Assembly: GCA_022678445.1 (NCBI GenBank)
Contig: JALBWU010000009.1
Span: 1 to 64,000 of the forward strand
From: Candidatus Aramenus sp. CH1
GTDB lineage: Archaea > Thermoproteota > Thermoprotei_A > Sulfolobales > Sulfolobaceae
DNA: 64,000 nt
Direction of reading: 5' to 3'
The notes under the pieces: generated by a model
Databases searched by the model: none
Told to the model about the DNA's origin: nothing
Seen by the model: the letters and a program-made list of their open reading frames with translations, nothing else
Part shown: positions 1 through 7,682 of the stretch, in pieces
Numbering within the stretch: position 1 is the first letter of the stretch
Layout: the number at the start of each line of letters is the position of its first letter
Translations under genes and position numbers: made by a program

Positions 1-14
1 TCAATTTCCTCTGT

Positions 15-134
15 TTACCCACTTGGGAAGAGCCTCACAACTGCGGTTTTGACGCTTCCGGAATTGCGGGAGTAATCGGGGCTCCTCATCTTTAGTTCGC
101 CAAAGAAAGCGCCATAAAAGGAAATCGTTTTCAT
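15..134 (-). CDS. short ORF of unknown status near an IS-like hairpin
   Basis: A 39-codon reading frame starts with ATG at 134 and ends in TAA at 15-17. It is short, polar and basic near its end. It lies directly beside a hairpin resembling the ends of the tnpB element at 46-47 kb, so it could be a remnant of a mobile element or the tail of a decayed gene. I do not recognise the sequence. It may not be translated. Confidence 0.2.
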   Translation of the reverse strand: MKTISFYGAFFGELKMRSPDYSRNSGSVKTAVVRLFPSG

Positions 135-147
135 GTTAAAACCTTAA

Positions 148-162
148 CCCCGCCAAGCGAGG
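148..162. repeat. IS200/IS605-type subterminal hairpin (solo)
   Basis: The sequence CCCCGCCAAGCGAGG can fold into a 6-bp stem (CCCCGC with GCGAGG, one G-T pair) with a tiny loop. Near-identical motifs in the same orientation flank the decayed tnpB gene at 46188-46203 and 47352-47365. IS200/IS605 transposases recognise such subterminal hairpins rather than inverted repeats. Seen here alone, it suggests the end of an element mostly outside the window or a scar. Confidence 0.4.
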
Positions 163-240
163 TTTGTCTTCTTATTTATAACGTCTACGCTATTCTATTT
201 ATTTTATAGCTTCTAGACGGAAACTAGCGATATTCTATTA

Positions 241-556
241 CTAGCCTAGGCTCCACTTCCTTAATTGCGAAAAATCCTTATCATTTGTCACTACCGTTAG
301 CCCTCTGTTTATCGCAATGGCTGAAATTAGGACCTCTACAGAGCCTACAGGCTTTCCAACTTTTCTCAGATTTATCATTATCTCAAGGGAAAGTTCGTAG
401 TCTTTCTTATTTAGGATATATTATGATTAGTTTATCCCTTAGCTCTATTACTGGAGGGTACTCAATCACGTTAAAGATGGTGGTTATTAAATAGCTAACC
501 TTTTGAAGAAAGCTTTTATCCTTATATATCTCGATCAGTACGCTTGTGTCATAGAT
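241..556 (-). pseudogene. vapC: VapC-type PIN-domain toxin, frameshifted
   Basis: Minus-strand translation gives a PIN-domain ribonuclease. The first acidic site (IYDTSVLIE) directly follows and overlaps the end of vapB. A second acidic segment (FNVIEYP) comes next, and the C-terminal motif VVTNDKDF ends just before the stop. Two defects are visible. No ATG, GTG or TTG lies in frame upstream of IYDTS after the previous stop. Near 408-412 the frame runs into TAA and resumes in another frame, as if one base had been added. The usual Asp before the conserved LI-AAIA-like helix is Glu here. Toxin function is probably lost, although vapB is intact. A sequencing error would explain the frameshift but not the missing start. 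Confidence 0.7.
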
Positions 557-798
557 CTTTTCCCTCTCAGCTCCCTCTGGAATTCTTCCTCACCTTGAGG
601 AGGTTCAATGCTAATCTCTTCCTCTTTTACGCCTAATCTTTTTAACATCTCGATTAGCTCACTCCCAGTTGTTACGCCCTCTAACCCTTCTAATTTATTC
701 TTGATAGCCCTCCTAATTACTTCACTCCAATTTATTTCTTTGTGGGCTTTCATCTTGTTATAAAGCTCTTCAGGGATCTTAACGGTAATAGTCTTCAT
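535..798 (-). CDS. vapB: VapB-type ribbon-helix-helix antitoxin
   Basis: This 87-residue protein begins with a ribbon-helix-helix strand (ITVKIPEELY) followed by two short helices (NWSEVIRRAIKNKLE), the usual DNA-binding half of CopG/VapB antitoxins. The acidic C-terminal half would bind and neutralise the VapC toxin. Its last codons overlap the downstream vapC frame, the normal VapBC arrangement, but that toxin gene is broken. A perfect 16-bp palindrome lies 5 bp upstream of the ATG and is a plausible autoregulatory operator. The reading frame has no defects. Confidence 0.8.
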   Translation of the reverse strand: MKTITVKIPEELYNKMKAHKEINWSEVIRRAIKNKLEGLEGVTTGSELIEMLKRLGVKEEEISIEPPQGEEEFQRELRGKRSMTQAY

Positions 799-803
799 GC
801 TAA

Positions 804-819
804 TATATACATGTATATA
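804..819. promoter_or_regulatory. palindromic operator candidate of vapB
   Basis: TATATACATGTATATA is a perfect 16-bp palindrome placed 5 bp before the vapB start. A further TATA-like run on the minus strand lies at about 840-849, which would put transcription start near the palindrome. Ribbon-helix-helix antitoxins commonly repress their own operon through such sites. Binding by this VapB is inferred from position only. Confidence 0.5.
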
Positions 820-958
820 AAGTTTCTAGGTGTAACGTACTATATATGTCATTCCATCTCATTGGAAATATGCTTGAAGATGTATATTATGTGATAAATA
901 ATAACCCAAAAAGGTATGATGACTTTAACGATTTAAGGGGAACCCCCTAACTACACAA

Positions 959-1043
959 CGCCGGGGGCGGGATTTGAACCCGCGCAGGGTGAATCCCTAC
1001 TGGCTCTCAAGGCCAGCCCCTTGGACCGCTCGGGCACCCCGGC
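959..1043 (-). tRNA. tRNA-Ser (anticodon UGA)
   Basis: The minus strand folds as a complete class II tRNA: acceptor GCCGGGG/CCCCGGC with G73, D stem CCC/GGG, anticodon stem CUGGC/GCCAG with loop CUUGAGA (anticodon UGA), a long variable arm with stem AGGG/CCCU, and T stem GCGGG/CCCGC with loop UUCAAAU. The long variable arm and anticodon UGA fit serine. No intron is seen and CCA is not encoded. Confidence 0.96.
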
Positions 1044-1078
1044 AACTAAAAATAATGTCCATGGAAGCTATTAATAAT

Positions 1079-1624
1079 TTACCTTCTGGCCAATATTAAC
1101 GAGTACCCCTTCTGCCTTTTTAATACTTCTACGCTGAAAAACTCGCCAAACGCCTTTACTGCGTTGCTCTCCCCCTTGTAAACTACTAGCTGGACAAACC
1201 CTCCCTCTTTGACCTTCTCGTTGCTCTGTTGGGCTAGCTTTTCTATGAACTCGACTCCCCTGGATAGGGGTGGGTTGGAGTACACAGCGTCTAGCTTTTC
1301 GTTTACCTCAGCTAATGCGTCGCTCTTCAGGACAGTGACGTTCTTAAGCCCGTACCTCTCTACGTTGTACTTAGCCGTCCTCACTGCTAAAGGGTTCACG
1401 TCTACCATGTAGACCTTCAAGTTGGGGTTCCTAAGGGAAACGTATATCCCTATGGGGCCGTAACCACACCCCACGTCTGCCACAGTACCGCTCTCCGGCA
1501 TTAACAAGTTCTCTAGGAGGACTCTAGTCCCTAGGTCGAGCTTCTTCTTGGAAAAAAGACCAGGGTGGCTGACTAGGCTCAGCGGGATACCGTTGACTAC
1601 TTCATTAACCACAAAGAAGCTCAT
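1079..1624 (-). CDS. RsmC-like class I SAM-dependent methyltransferase
   Basis: This 181-residue protein has the class I methyltransferase fold signature: motif I VADVGCGYGPIGIY, a following acidic strand end (YMVDVNP), and the motif IV-like YSNPPLSRG. N-PP(F/Y/L) at this place is typical of enzymes methylating exocyclic amino groups of RNA or DNA bases, as in the RsmC/MTS family. The ATG at 1624 overlaps the cbf5 stop as ATGA, so it is last in the L14e-cbf5 transcription unit. A TTG two codons upstream is an alternative. The substrate is unknown; location after cbf5 suggests rRNA or tRNA. Confidence 0.75.
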   Translation of the reverse strand: MSFFVVNEVVNGIPLSLVSHPGLFSKKKLDLGTRVLLENLLMPESGTVADVGCGYGPIGIYVSLRNPNLKVYMVDVNPLAVRTAKYNVERYGLKNVTVLKSDALAEVNEKLDAVYSNPPLSRGVEFIEKLAQQSNEKVKEGGFVQLVVYKGESNAVKAFGEFFSVEVLKRQKGYSLILARR

Positions 1625-2648
1625 TTCCAAGCTTTAGGATACACGTCTCTGGGTATTAAAACTCTCTTTAGCCGAGTGACCTCTCCCTTTTCCATATTTT
1701 CCAGCTCCTCTGAGCTTACCTCAGCCACTCCTATCGCTACCCCCTCCCCCTTAAGCGTTATTACCCCTACTAGATCTCCCTTGTTGAACTTTTGATACGC
1801 AACTACGCCTGGAGCCATTACTTGGGCCCCGTAAGCTACGGCGTTCACTGCCATGTCGTCCACTATTATCTTTGGCATACCGCATAGGGCGAACTCCATT
1901 GGCAACAGAATCCTCTTGAGCTCGCTTTCGTCCTTGCAGTTCCTCCACAAGTAGAGGGCCTCGGACACCTCCTGGAGGGTCACTAAACCTTTCTCTGTAA
2001 AGATCCCAGACCTAGTCCTCCTGAGCTCCCTCATGTGCGCCCCACAGCCCAGCAGTATCCCTGCGTCGTGACATATCTTCCTCATGTACGTGCCCGGGTC
2101 TGACTCTATCCTCAGCAACGCCAGCCTCCCCTTTACCTCTAATAAGTCTATTGCCTTCACTCTCCTTATCCTCAGCCTCCTCTTCACGGACGACCTAACG
2201 GGAGGCCTCTGGTAGATCTCTCCCTCAAACTTCTTGACTACCTCAACTAAGGTCTTTTCGTCTACGTCGCAGTGGACTTGCATTACGCAGATGTACTCCT
2301 TGCCGGCGTTGGTGGTGTAGCTCATTATCTTGGTGGCGTTCTCCAGGCCTATGGGAAGTACTCCAGTTACCTTGGGATTACCCCGCCCCAAGCGAGGGGC
2401 TCTAGGGTCCCTCCGTGACCTACCTTGTTAACGTTAAACATCTTCTTCACCCAGAACGCGACCTCGTGACTGGTGGGTCCAGGAGGTTTGTCCAAGTTGA
2501 TTATGGAGTTCTTTATCAGCTGTTCAACGTTCCTCTTGTCAGGGTAGACCCCGTACTTCTCTGACGTTTCCTCCTCCTTTCTTACCTTCCATGGGTTGTC
2601 GTACGAACAAAACTCGTCTATCTTGTAAATAAAGTTATAAAAATTCAT
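1621..2648 (-). CDS. cbf5: tRNA/rRNA pseudouridine synthase Cbf5 (intron-containing)
   Basis: Cbf5 is the catalytic subunit of the archaeal H/ACA ribonucleoprotein and also makes tRNA Psi55. Exon 1 (2402-2648) encodes the TruB-family segment INLDKPPGPTSHEV and ends within KVGHGGTLD. Exon 2 (1621-2378) resumes with PKVTGVLPIGLENATK, including the pre-motif loop and the C-terminal PUA-type region. Read straight through, the frame breaks at 2402. Removing the 23-nt intron at 2379-2401 restores a continuous 334-residue protein, about the family length, with the catalytic Asp codon formed across the splice junction (GHGGTLDP). The ATG directly follows the L14e stop. The gene is essential in other archaea, so a real intron is far more likely than a pseudogene. 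Confidence 0.93.
2379..2401 (-). other. 23-nt archaeal intron in cbf5 with bulge-helix-bulge motif
   Basis: On the coding strand the junction folds as outer helix GGGA/TCCC, central 4-bp helix CCCT/GGGG, two 3-nt bulges AGA and TAA on opposite strands, and inner helix GCCCC/GGGGC closed by loop TCGCTT. This is the canonical bulge-helix-bulge substrate of the archaeal splicing endonuclease. Cutting after the second base of each bulge releases 23 nt and joins CTAG to ATCCC, giving Leu-Asp-Pro-Lys in frame. cbf5 introns of this type are known in several Crenarchaeota. The catalytic EndA subunit is encoded at 39622-40173. Confidence 0.92.
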
Positions 2649-2939
2649 TTAAATCACTGGAATCCTTACCTTGACCTGCTCCTTCACAAAGTCCGCTAAC
2701 CCAGCTTCCTGGAGCTTCTTCTCTACTTCCTCGTCTGAGGCACCCTTCTGTATGTCTACCTTCTTGTCGGTCGGCTCCAAGTGGAGGATATTTACCCTCC
2801 TCCTCTTGACTCCTGACAACTTCTTTGGCCCAGTCACTAGAACAAAGTTGTTATCTACTATGTCGACTATGACGCACTTCTTCCCAGCTTCCCTACCTCT
2901 AGTTTTCACACATATCCTTCCTATTTCAATGACCGGCAT
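2649..2939 (-). CDS. rpl14e: large-subunit ribosomal protein L14e
   Basis: This 96-residue protein matches the archaeal L14e pattern: an N-terminal SH3-like KOW barrel (EIGRICVKTRGREAGKKCVIVD) followed by VTGPK and a basic KRRRVN-HLEPT segment. It binds the large ribosomal subunit. Its stop codon abuts the cbf5 ATG, a pairing that is common in archaea. A TTTAAATT run at about 2970-2979 could be its TATA box, giving a very short leader. Confidence 0.93.
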   Translation of the reverse strand: MPVIEIGRICVKTRGREAGKKCVIVDIVDNNFVLVTGPKKLSGVKRRRVNILHLEPTDKKVDIQKGASDEEVEKKLQEAGLADFVKEQVKVRIPVI

Positions 2940-2980
2940 TACGACTACCTAAAAATCAAATTCATGTCTGTAATTTAAAC

Positions 2981-5689
2981 TTACTGCCAGTACTTCCTAT
3001 TTCTAAGAAACCTTTTCTCCTCCCCTAACAACCCCTTAAGGAAGGCATCCTCTCCGTCTGAGAGCCTGCTTAAGGCCCTGCCCAAATTGGAGGGCCCTAC
3101 ACCCCTCACGGCTAGGGCTATGAGGGCTGATCTCTTGTACTGGGAGAATAGGGATGCCACGGTCCTCAGCTCTTCCAGCTTCTTTACCTCCCTCCTCTTC
3201 ATCTTCTCTCCCTTAATTGCCTTCCTCACAACTTCCAGGGCATCCTTGTCCTCGACGTACGTCGCAGTGAGGAAGACGGAACCGCATTTCTCGCACTTCT
3301 CTGGGGCGTTCTCTACTTTTACTTCCCTGTTCCACCCGCAGACTAGGCAGATTAGCTTGACCTGCTTCGACATCAACCTCCTCTTGAACACCTCGAGCAT
3401 TACGGGAGTCTCCTCTGCGTCTGTAACAAGGAGCCTCTCCAGGAACTCCTTTGCCAAGGGCGAGGGCGAGGGGGAGTTCACCACTATCCAGTTGTACTCC
3501 TTCACGTCGTGGATAACGCTCAAGTCGTGGCTCTTCACCATTAGCTCCTTTACGGCTTCCTCCCCAACCACCGTATCCGTGAACTGCTTGAGGAGCGTTG
3601 AACTCACTACAGCCTCGGAGTCTGGATCGATCGCGCCGAACCTCTTAGCCTCCGTGTAGAGCTTCCACTTGAATTGAGGTGACTCAATTACCGCCCTCTT
3701 GACTATCTCGACTACGTCTTCGTCCCTCAACGCATTTAAACGGCTTAAGGCCTCGACTACCTCCTCCCTGGAAATGGAGAGGACGGACGCTATTACGATG
3801 TGATACGGGTCATTCCTGTAGGAGGTCCTAATCCCCTTTATCCTGCTAAGGTAAAAGGAAAGGAGGGCTCCAAGGGTGTTATTGCCTTTACTGCCAAAGG
3901 GACTATGAACAACCAAGAGATCTCCCATCACTTCCACAAGTATGTCGTTAGACCTAAGCTCTGGGTAACCCCTCCTTTTGTACTCCTCCACTACCCTGTT
4001 GACTTCCTCCAGTTCACTCCCCTTTCCTGAAATTGTCTCAACTAGATAGGAGTATACCTTCTTCGCCACTTCCTTCTCAACTGGTATTGACTCCCCAAAC
4101 CAGCTCGGCAAGACTCCCTTTTTCAGCTCAGCCTTGTCCACGAATATCCTGCCGTTCTCCACTGACACTACCTTCCAGAGCTTTCCGCCCAAGATGAAAA
4201 CGCTGTCCTCCTCAAGCATTGCCACAAACTCCTCGTCCAGTTTTCCAAGCTCTACGTTGTTGGCTACATTGACGACGGAGTATCTCCTTATGGAGTCCGG
4301 GATCATATTTGTCCCGTAATAGTACTTCCAAAGCCTATATCCCGGGACTAGCCTGCCGTCCCTTTGTCTCACTATTCTAGCGGACTCCATGTAGTCGATC
4401 ACCTTTCTCACTTCCTCATCGGTAAGGCCCTTGAAGTAGACGCTCTCCTTTACCACGGAAATTATCTCGTATAGGTCGCTCGCCCCCTGGAGTACCATCC
4501 CGGCTATTTCATGCGCCAAGACGTCCAAGGGATTTTGCTCTATTGAGGGGCTCTCCAAGTACCCCTCCCTTGACAAGTCGATTATGGCCTTGCACTCCAA
4601 AACGTCGTAAACGTAGTCCCCAGGTATCACGATCCCCCTCGATACCTTGCCTACGGAGTGACCGCTCCTCCCTACCCTCTGCAGGAGCCTAATGACCTCC
4701 CTGGGAGACATGTACTGTATTACGAGACCTATTTTGCCTATGTCTATTCCGAGCTCAAGGCTAGACGTCGCCACTAAGGCGTCTAGGTTCCCCTCTTTGA
4801 ACTCCCTCTCTATGCCCTCCCTCACTTCCCTCGACAGGGAGCCGTGGTGGACGGCAACCTTGAGGTTGTACCTAGACTGTAGTTCGCTCGCCAGGAACTC
4901 TGCGGTCTCCCTGGTATTAGTGAATATGAGCACTGGCCTGTGCGACTCGACGATCTCCTTGACCTTCTCGAGCCTGGAGAACAAGTATGGGTCTGTATTC
5001 TCCATCTCTCCTACCTTCTCCTCGTCTACCTTAGGGACTACGAGGTCTATGCGGTACTCCTTGGCCATGTTAGCCTTAACTAACTCCACGTCCGAGTTAG
5101 AGAGGTACCTCTTGGCCAATTCCACGTCACCGATAGTGGCGGAAAGTCCTATCATCTGTACCTTGTTTTTAGATACTCGCTTTAGCCTAGAGAGTAATAC
5201 GGAGAGCTCATAGCCCCTCTTCTCGTCCAACATCTCCTGGAGCTCGTCCACTACGACCCACTTAACGTTCTCGAAGAGCTGTAGGTAGCTTTTGTTTACC
5301 AGTAAGTACTGGAAGGTCTCCGGCGTGGTTATTAGGGCGTCTGGAGGCGACTTCACTATTTCCTTCCTCTGCCTCTCTGTCGTGTCCCCGTGCCTCGTCA
5401 TCACAGTTATCCCAAGGGCGTTCCCTAGCTTCTTCAGCCTTGTCTCTAGATCCCTGTTGAGTGCCCTAAGCGGGGTAAAGTAGAGCAACGATATTTTGCT
5501 GGGCCTGTTCTCCCAGATCTTGTAAAAGAGGGGAATAACTGCTGCCTCAGTCTTCCCAGAGCCCGTGGGTGCTACTATGAGCGTGTCCTTCCCGGAAAGG
5601 ACCTTAGGTATAGCGAGTTTCTGGACTGGAGTGAGCGAGGTATAACCTATTTCCCTCAACACCTTTACGAAATCAGAAGGTGTCAGCAT
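2981..5689 (-). CDS. lhr: Lhr-family superfamily 2 DNA helicase
   Basis: This 902-residue protein has the SF2 motifs in order: Q-like LTPVQ, Walker A APTGSGKTEAA (residues 40-50), DELQ as motif II, SATIGD as motif III, then the second RecA domain ending with motif VI QRVGRSGH. The long region after the motor domains and a late Cys4 cluster (CLVCGW ... CEKCGS) fit Lhr-type helicases, which act in genome maintenance. It is divergent from the HerA-like gene with 38 bp between them. The exact archaeal Lhr subgroup is not settled here. Confidence 0.85.
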   Translation of the reverse strand: MLTPSDFVKVLREIGYTSLTPVQKLAIPKVLSGKDTLIVAPTGSGKTEAAVIPLFYKIWENRPSKISLLYFTPLRALNRDLETRLKKLGNALGITVMTRHGDTTERQRKEIVKSPPDALITTPETFQYLLVNKSYLQLFENVKWVVVDELQEMLDEKRGYELSVLLSRLKRVSKNKVQMIGLSATIGDVELAKRYLSNSDVELVKANMAKEYRIDLVVPKVDEEKVGEMENTDPYLFSRLEKVKEIVESHRPVLIFTNTRETAEFLASELQSRYNLKVAVHHGSLSREVREGIEREFKEGNLDALVATSSLELGIDIGKIGLVIQYMSPREVIRLLQRVGRSGHSVGKVSRGIVIPGDYVYDVLECKAIIDLSREGYLESPSIEQNPLDVLAHEIAGMVLQGASDLYEIISVVKESVYFKGLTDEEVRKVIDYMESARIVRQRDGRLVPGYRLWKYYYGTNMIPDSIRRYSVVNVANNVELGKLDEEFVAMLEEDSVFILGGKLWKVVSVENGRIFVDKAELKKGVLPSWFGESIPVEKEVAKKVYSYLVETISGKGSELEEVNRVVEEYKRRGYPELRSNDILVEVMGDLLVVHSPFGSKGNNTLGALLSFYLSRIKGIRTSYRNDPYHIVIASVLSISREEVVEALSRLNALRDEDVVEIVKRAVIESPQFKWKLYTEAKRFGAIDPDSEAVVSSTLLKQFTDTVVGEEAVKELMVKSHDLSVIHDVKEYNWIVVNSPSPSPLAKEFLERLLVTDAEETPVMLEVFKRRLMSKQVKLICLVCGWNREVKVENAPEKCEKCGSVFLTATYVEDKDALEVVRKAIKGEKMKRREVKKLEELRTVASLFSQYKRSALIALAVRGVGPSNLGRALSRLSDGEDAFLKGLLGEEKRFLRNRKYWQ

Positions 5690-5727
5690 AAAGCAATTAA
5701 AATGTAAAATTGGAGTGCTATAAAGGT

Positions 5728-7377
5728 ATGCAAGAAGTTAGGCACGCTATTGTAGTTTCAGTGATCGTTGCAGAGGTCCTTGGACTACACTACTTCTTCG
5801 CCTCGCCGGGGTTCGTGACCGTGGCAGAGAGAGAGGTTACAATAACGGTCCTGCTATTCCTGGACTCAATCATGGTCTTTGCTATATTTACCTCTATAAT
5901 TATTGATATCGCGTATTACTTTTCCCTGGCTGTGGCATTTAGCTATATAGGCATTGACGTCTCCTCTATTACCTACCTATCCTCTTTCATTGCAGGGATA
6001 TCGATATCCTCATTCATCTACTTTATTGTAAACAGGAGTTTCAGCGATTCCCTCGTGACCAACGCCAGAAACTTTAGACCTAAGTTCCACGTATCTACAA
6101 CTGCTGTAAGCGTGGGCTTTTGGTTGGCCCAGTTCCTCCTCTTCCGTTCTCCCTTTCTCTCACTGGGATCCCTCGTGGACGTGGTGCTGATATCCCTAGT
6201 GGGGGAGATCCAACTTTCCCCTCTTAGTGCGGCGAGTTGGCTTTCGCTACCTTACGTGTTCTCCCAGCTCGGCATGGTCAGGGAAGATAAAGGAGTGTGT
6301 ATAGGCGAGATACTGGGAGTATTAAGGAGGACGTCCTTCTCCAGGAGTAGGCTGAACGTGAAGTACAGCTGGCAAAAGGTAAAGGCAAAGTACTGCTTAA
6401 ACTTCGAAAACGCGAAGAACTACAACGTTGTCATATTGGGCACCAGCGGTTCGGGTAAGTCGCACCTGGCCAAGAAAATGATCGAGAAGCTAAACGTGGG
6501 CTACCTAGTCTTCGACGTCCACGGGGAGTACAAGTTTGAGAAGGCAAAGAGGCTAGACGCCTCTACCATTTCCGTAAACCCCCTGTCCTTGTTCGGCCAG
6601 TCGCCTAGGCAAAGGGCGCTTGAGGTCGCATACATGTTAAAGTCAGTGTTTAACCTAGGCAACCTCCAGACGATAGACGTGTATAACTTGATCTTCGAGT
6701 CCTACCAGGAGAAGGGAATCTACGAGGAGGACCAGAAGTCGTGGTCCATACAACCTCCAACGTTTAGGGACGTCATATTGCTCGCTGAGAGGAAGAAGAA
6801 GTTCATCGCGTCATCAGCTGAGCTCAACAAAATAACCGCCCTTGAGCCCTACCTCAACTTCGTCGCTAACAACATGTTCTTCTCCAACAGCGTAAACTTT
6901 GAAGAAATATTCGGCGAAAGCTACGTGATCGACTTCTCAAGGATAACCATACCAGAGGTAAAGTACATTATGGTGGAGACCTTCCTTCGCGCCCTCCTTT
7001 CCTATATCTACTTGAGTAAAACGTCTAACTTAAAGAAGGTAGTCGTCCTAGATGAGGCACCCTTCGTGTTGTCGAAGGAGAGCGGGGAACAGCTTGTGGA
7101 AAGGCTCTTCGCAGAGGGTAGGAAGTTTGGCCTTGGGTTCGTCGTGATCTCACAGACGACGGAGTACGTAAAAAAGCTGATCTCAAACTCAGCTTACGTA
7201 TTTGTACTGAACGTGGTTGAGCCGGGAGACGTGGAATACGTCTCTAGACTTATAGCTGGGGCGGATCAGGATGTATATAAAGCTATCTATGAGAATTTGC
7301 GAAAGTTGGAAAGGGGAATGATTATAACAAGAAATATATTGCACGATGAAATATTTTTGGTTCACGTGTGCGAATAG
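5728..7377 (+). CDS. membrane-anchored HerA/FtsK-like ATPase
   Basis: The first 175 or so residues contain about six hydrophobic segments, so the protein is probably anchored in the membrane. A HerA/VirB4-type ATPase follows, with Walker A GTSGSGKS (residues 238-245), the SSB-like strand YLVFDVHGEYKF, and Walker B VVVLDEAP (Asp442, Glu443). Such hexameric ATPases pump DNA or protein through membranes or along DNA. The ATG at 5728 was preferred; a TTG 18 bases upstream is possible. It lies two codons before rpo13. No nuclease partner such as NurA is visible nearby. The function is not known. Confidence 0.75.
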   Translation: MQEVRHAIVVSVIVAEVLGLHYFFASPGFVTVAEREVTITVLLFLDSIMVFAIFTSIIIDIAYYFSLAVAFSYIGIDVSSITYLSSFIAGISISSFIYFIVNRSFSDSLVTNARNFRPKFHVSTTAVSVGFWLAQFLLFRSPFLSLGSLVDVVLISLVGEIQLSPLSAASWLSLPYVFSQLGMVREDKGVCIGEILGVLRRTSFSRSRLNVKYSWQKVKAKYCLNFENAKNYNVVILGTSGSGKSHLAKKMIEKLNVGYLVFDVHGEYKFEKAKRLDASTISVNPLSLFGQSPRQRALEVAYMLKSVFNLGNLQTIDVYNLIFESYQEKGIYEEDQKSWSIQPPTFRDVILLAERKKKFIASSAELNKITALEPYLNFVANNMFFSNSVNFEEIFGESYVIDFSRITIPEVKYIMVETFLRALLSYIYLSKTSNLKKVVVLDEAPFVLSKESGEQLVERLFAEGRKFGLGFVVISQTTEYVKKLISNSAYVFVLNVVEPGDVEYVSRLIAGADQDVYKAIYENLRKLERGMIITRNILHDEIFLVHVCE

Positions 7378-7386
7378 GTGGGAACC

Positions 7387-7677
7387 ATGTCAGAAGAGGA
7401 CAGTGAGATTGACGTTTCGCAGGAGGAGACCGAGGAAAAAGTAGCGGAGGAAGAAGAGGAGGACTCAGAGTTCCCCGCAGTGTCATTACAAGATATAGAA
7501 CTGCTCATGAAGAACACGGAGATCTGGCACGAGCTATTAAAGGGGAAGATAAGCGTAGAAGAGGCCAAAAAGATCCTCGAGGAAAACGCCTCTCAACTTG
7601 AATCGCGCTCCACCTCAAAGAAACAGAGGAAGAAGAGCCCTGAGAAAAAAGTTAAAAAGGAAAGAGCCAAGAAGTGA
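7387..7677 (+). CDS. rpo13: RNA polymerase subunit Rpo13
   Basis: This protein of about 96 residues has the Rpo13 layout known from Sulfolobales: a strongly acidic N-terminus, a central helix-turn-helix (QDIELLMKNTEIWHELL then KISVEEAKKILEEN), and a lysine-rich C-terminal tail that contacts DNA. The central segment closely matches what I recall of S. solfataricus Rpo13. ATG at 7387 is preceded by AGGTGG; GTG at 7378 is an alternative. It overlaps the pcna1 region downstream, so polymerase and clamp genes are co-directional. Confidence 0.92.
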   Translation: MSEEDSEIDVSQEETEEKVAEEEEEDSEFPAVSLQDIELLMKNTEIWHELLKGKISVEEAKKILEENASQLESRSTSKKQRKKSPEKKVKKERAKK

Positions 7678-7682
7678 ACTTA

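Noticed and set aside
2379-2401. IS-hairpin scar or pseudogene break in cbf5
   Set aside because: The insert resembles IS hairpins, but the perfect bulge-helix-bulge geometry, exact frame restoration and known cbf5 introns explain it better as an intron.
3087-3659. 190-residue open frame opposite the Lhr helicase
   Set aside because: It is the complement of the helicase Cys-rich end and has no recognisable protein features.
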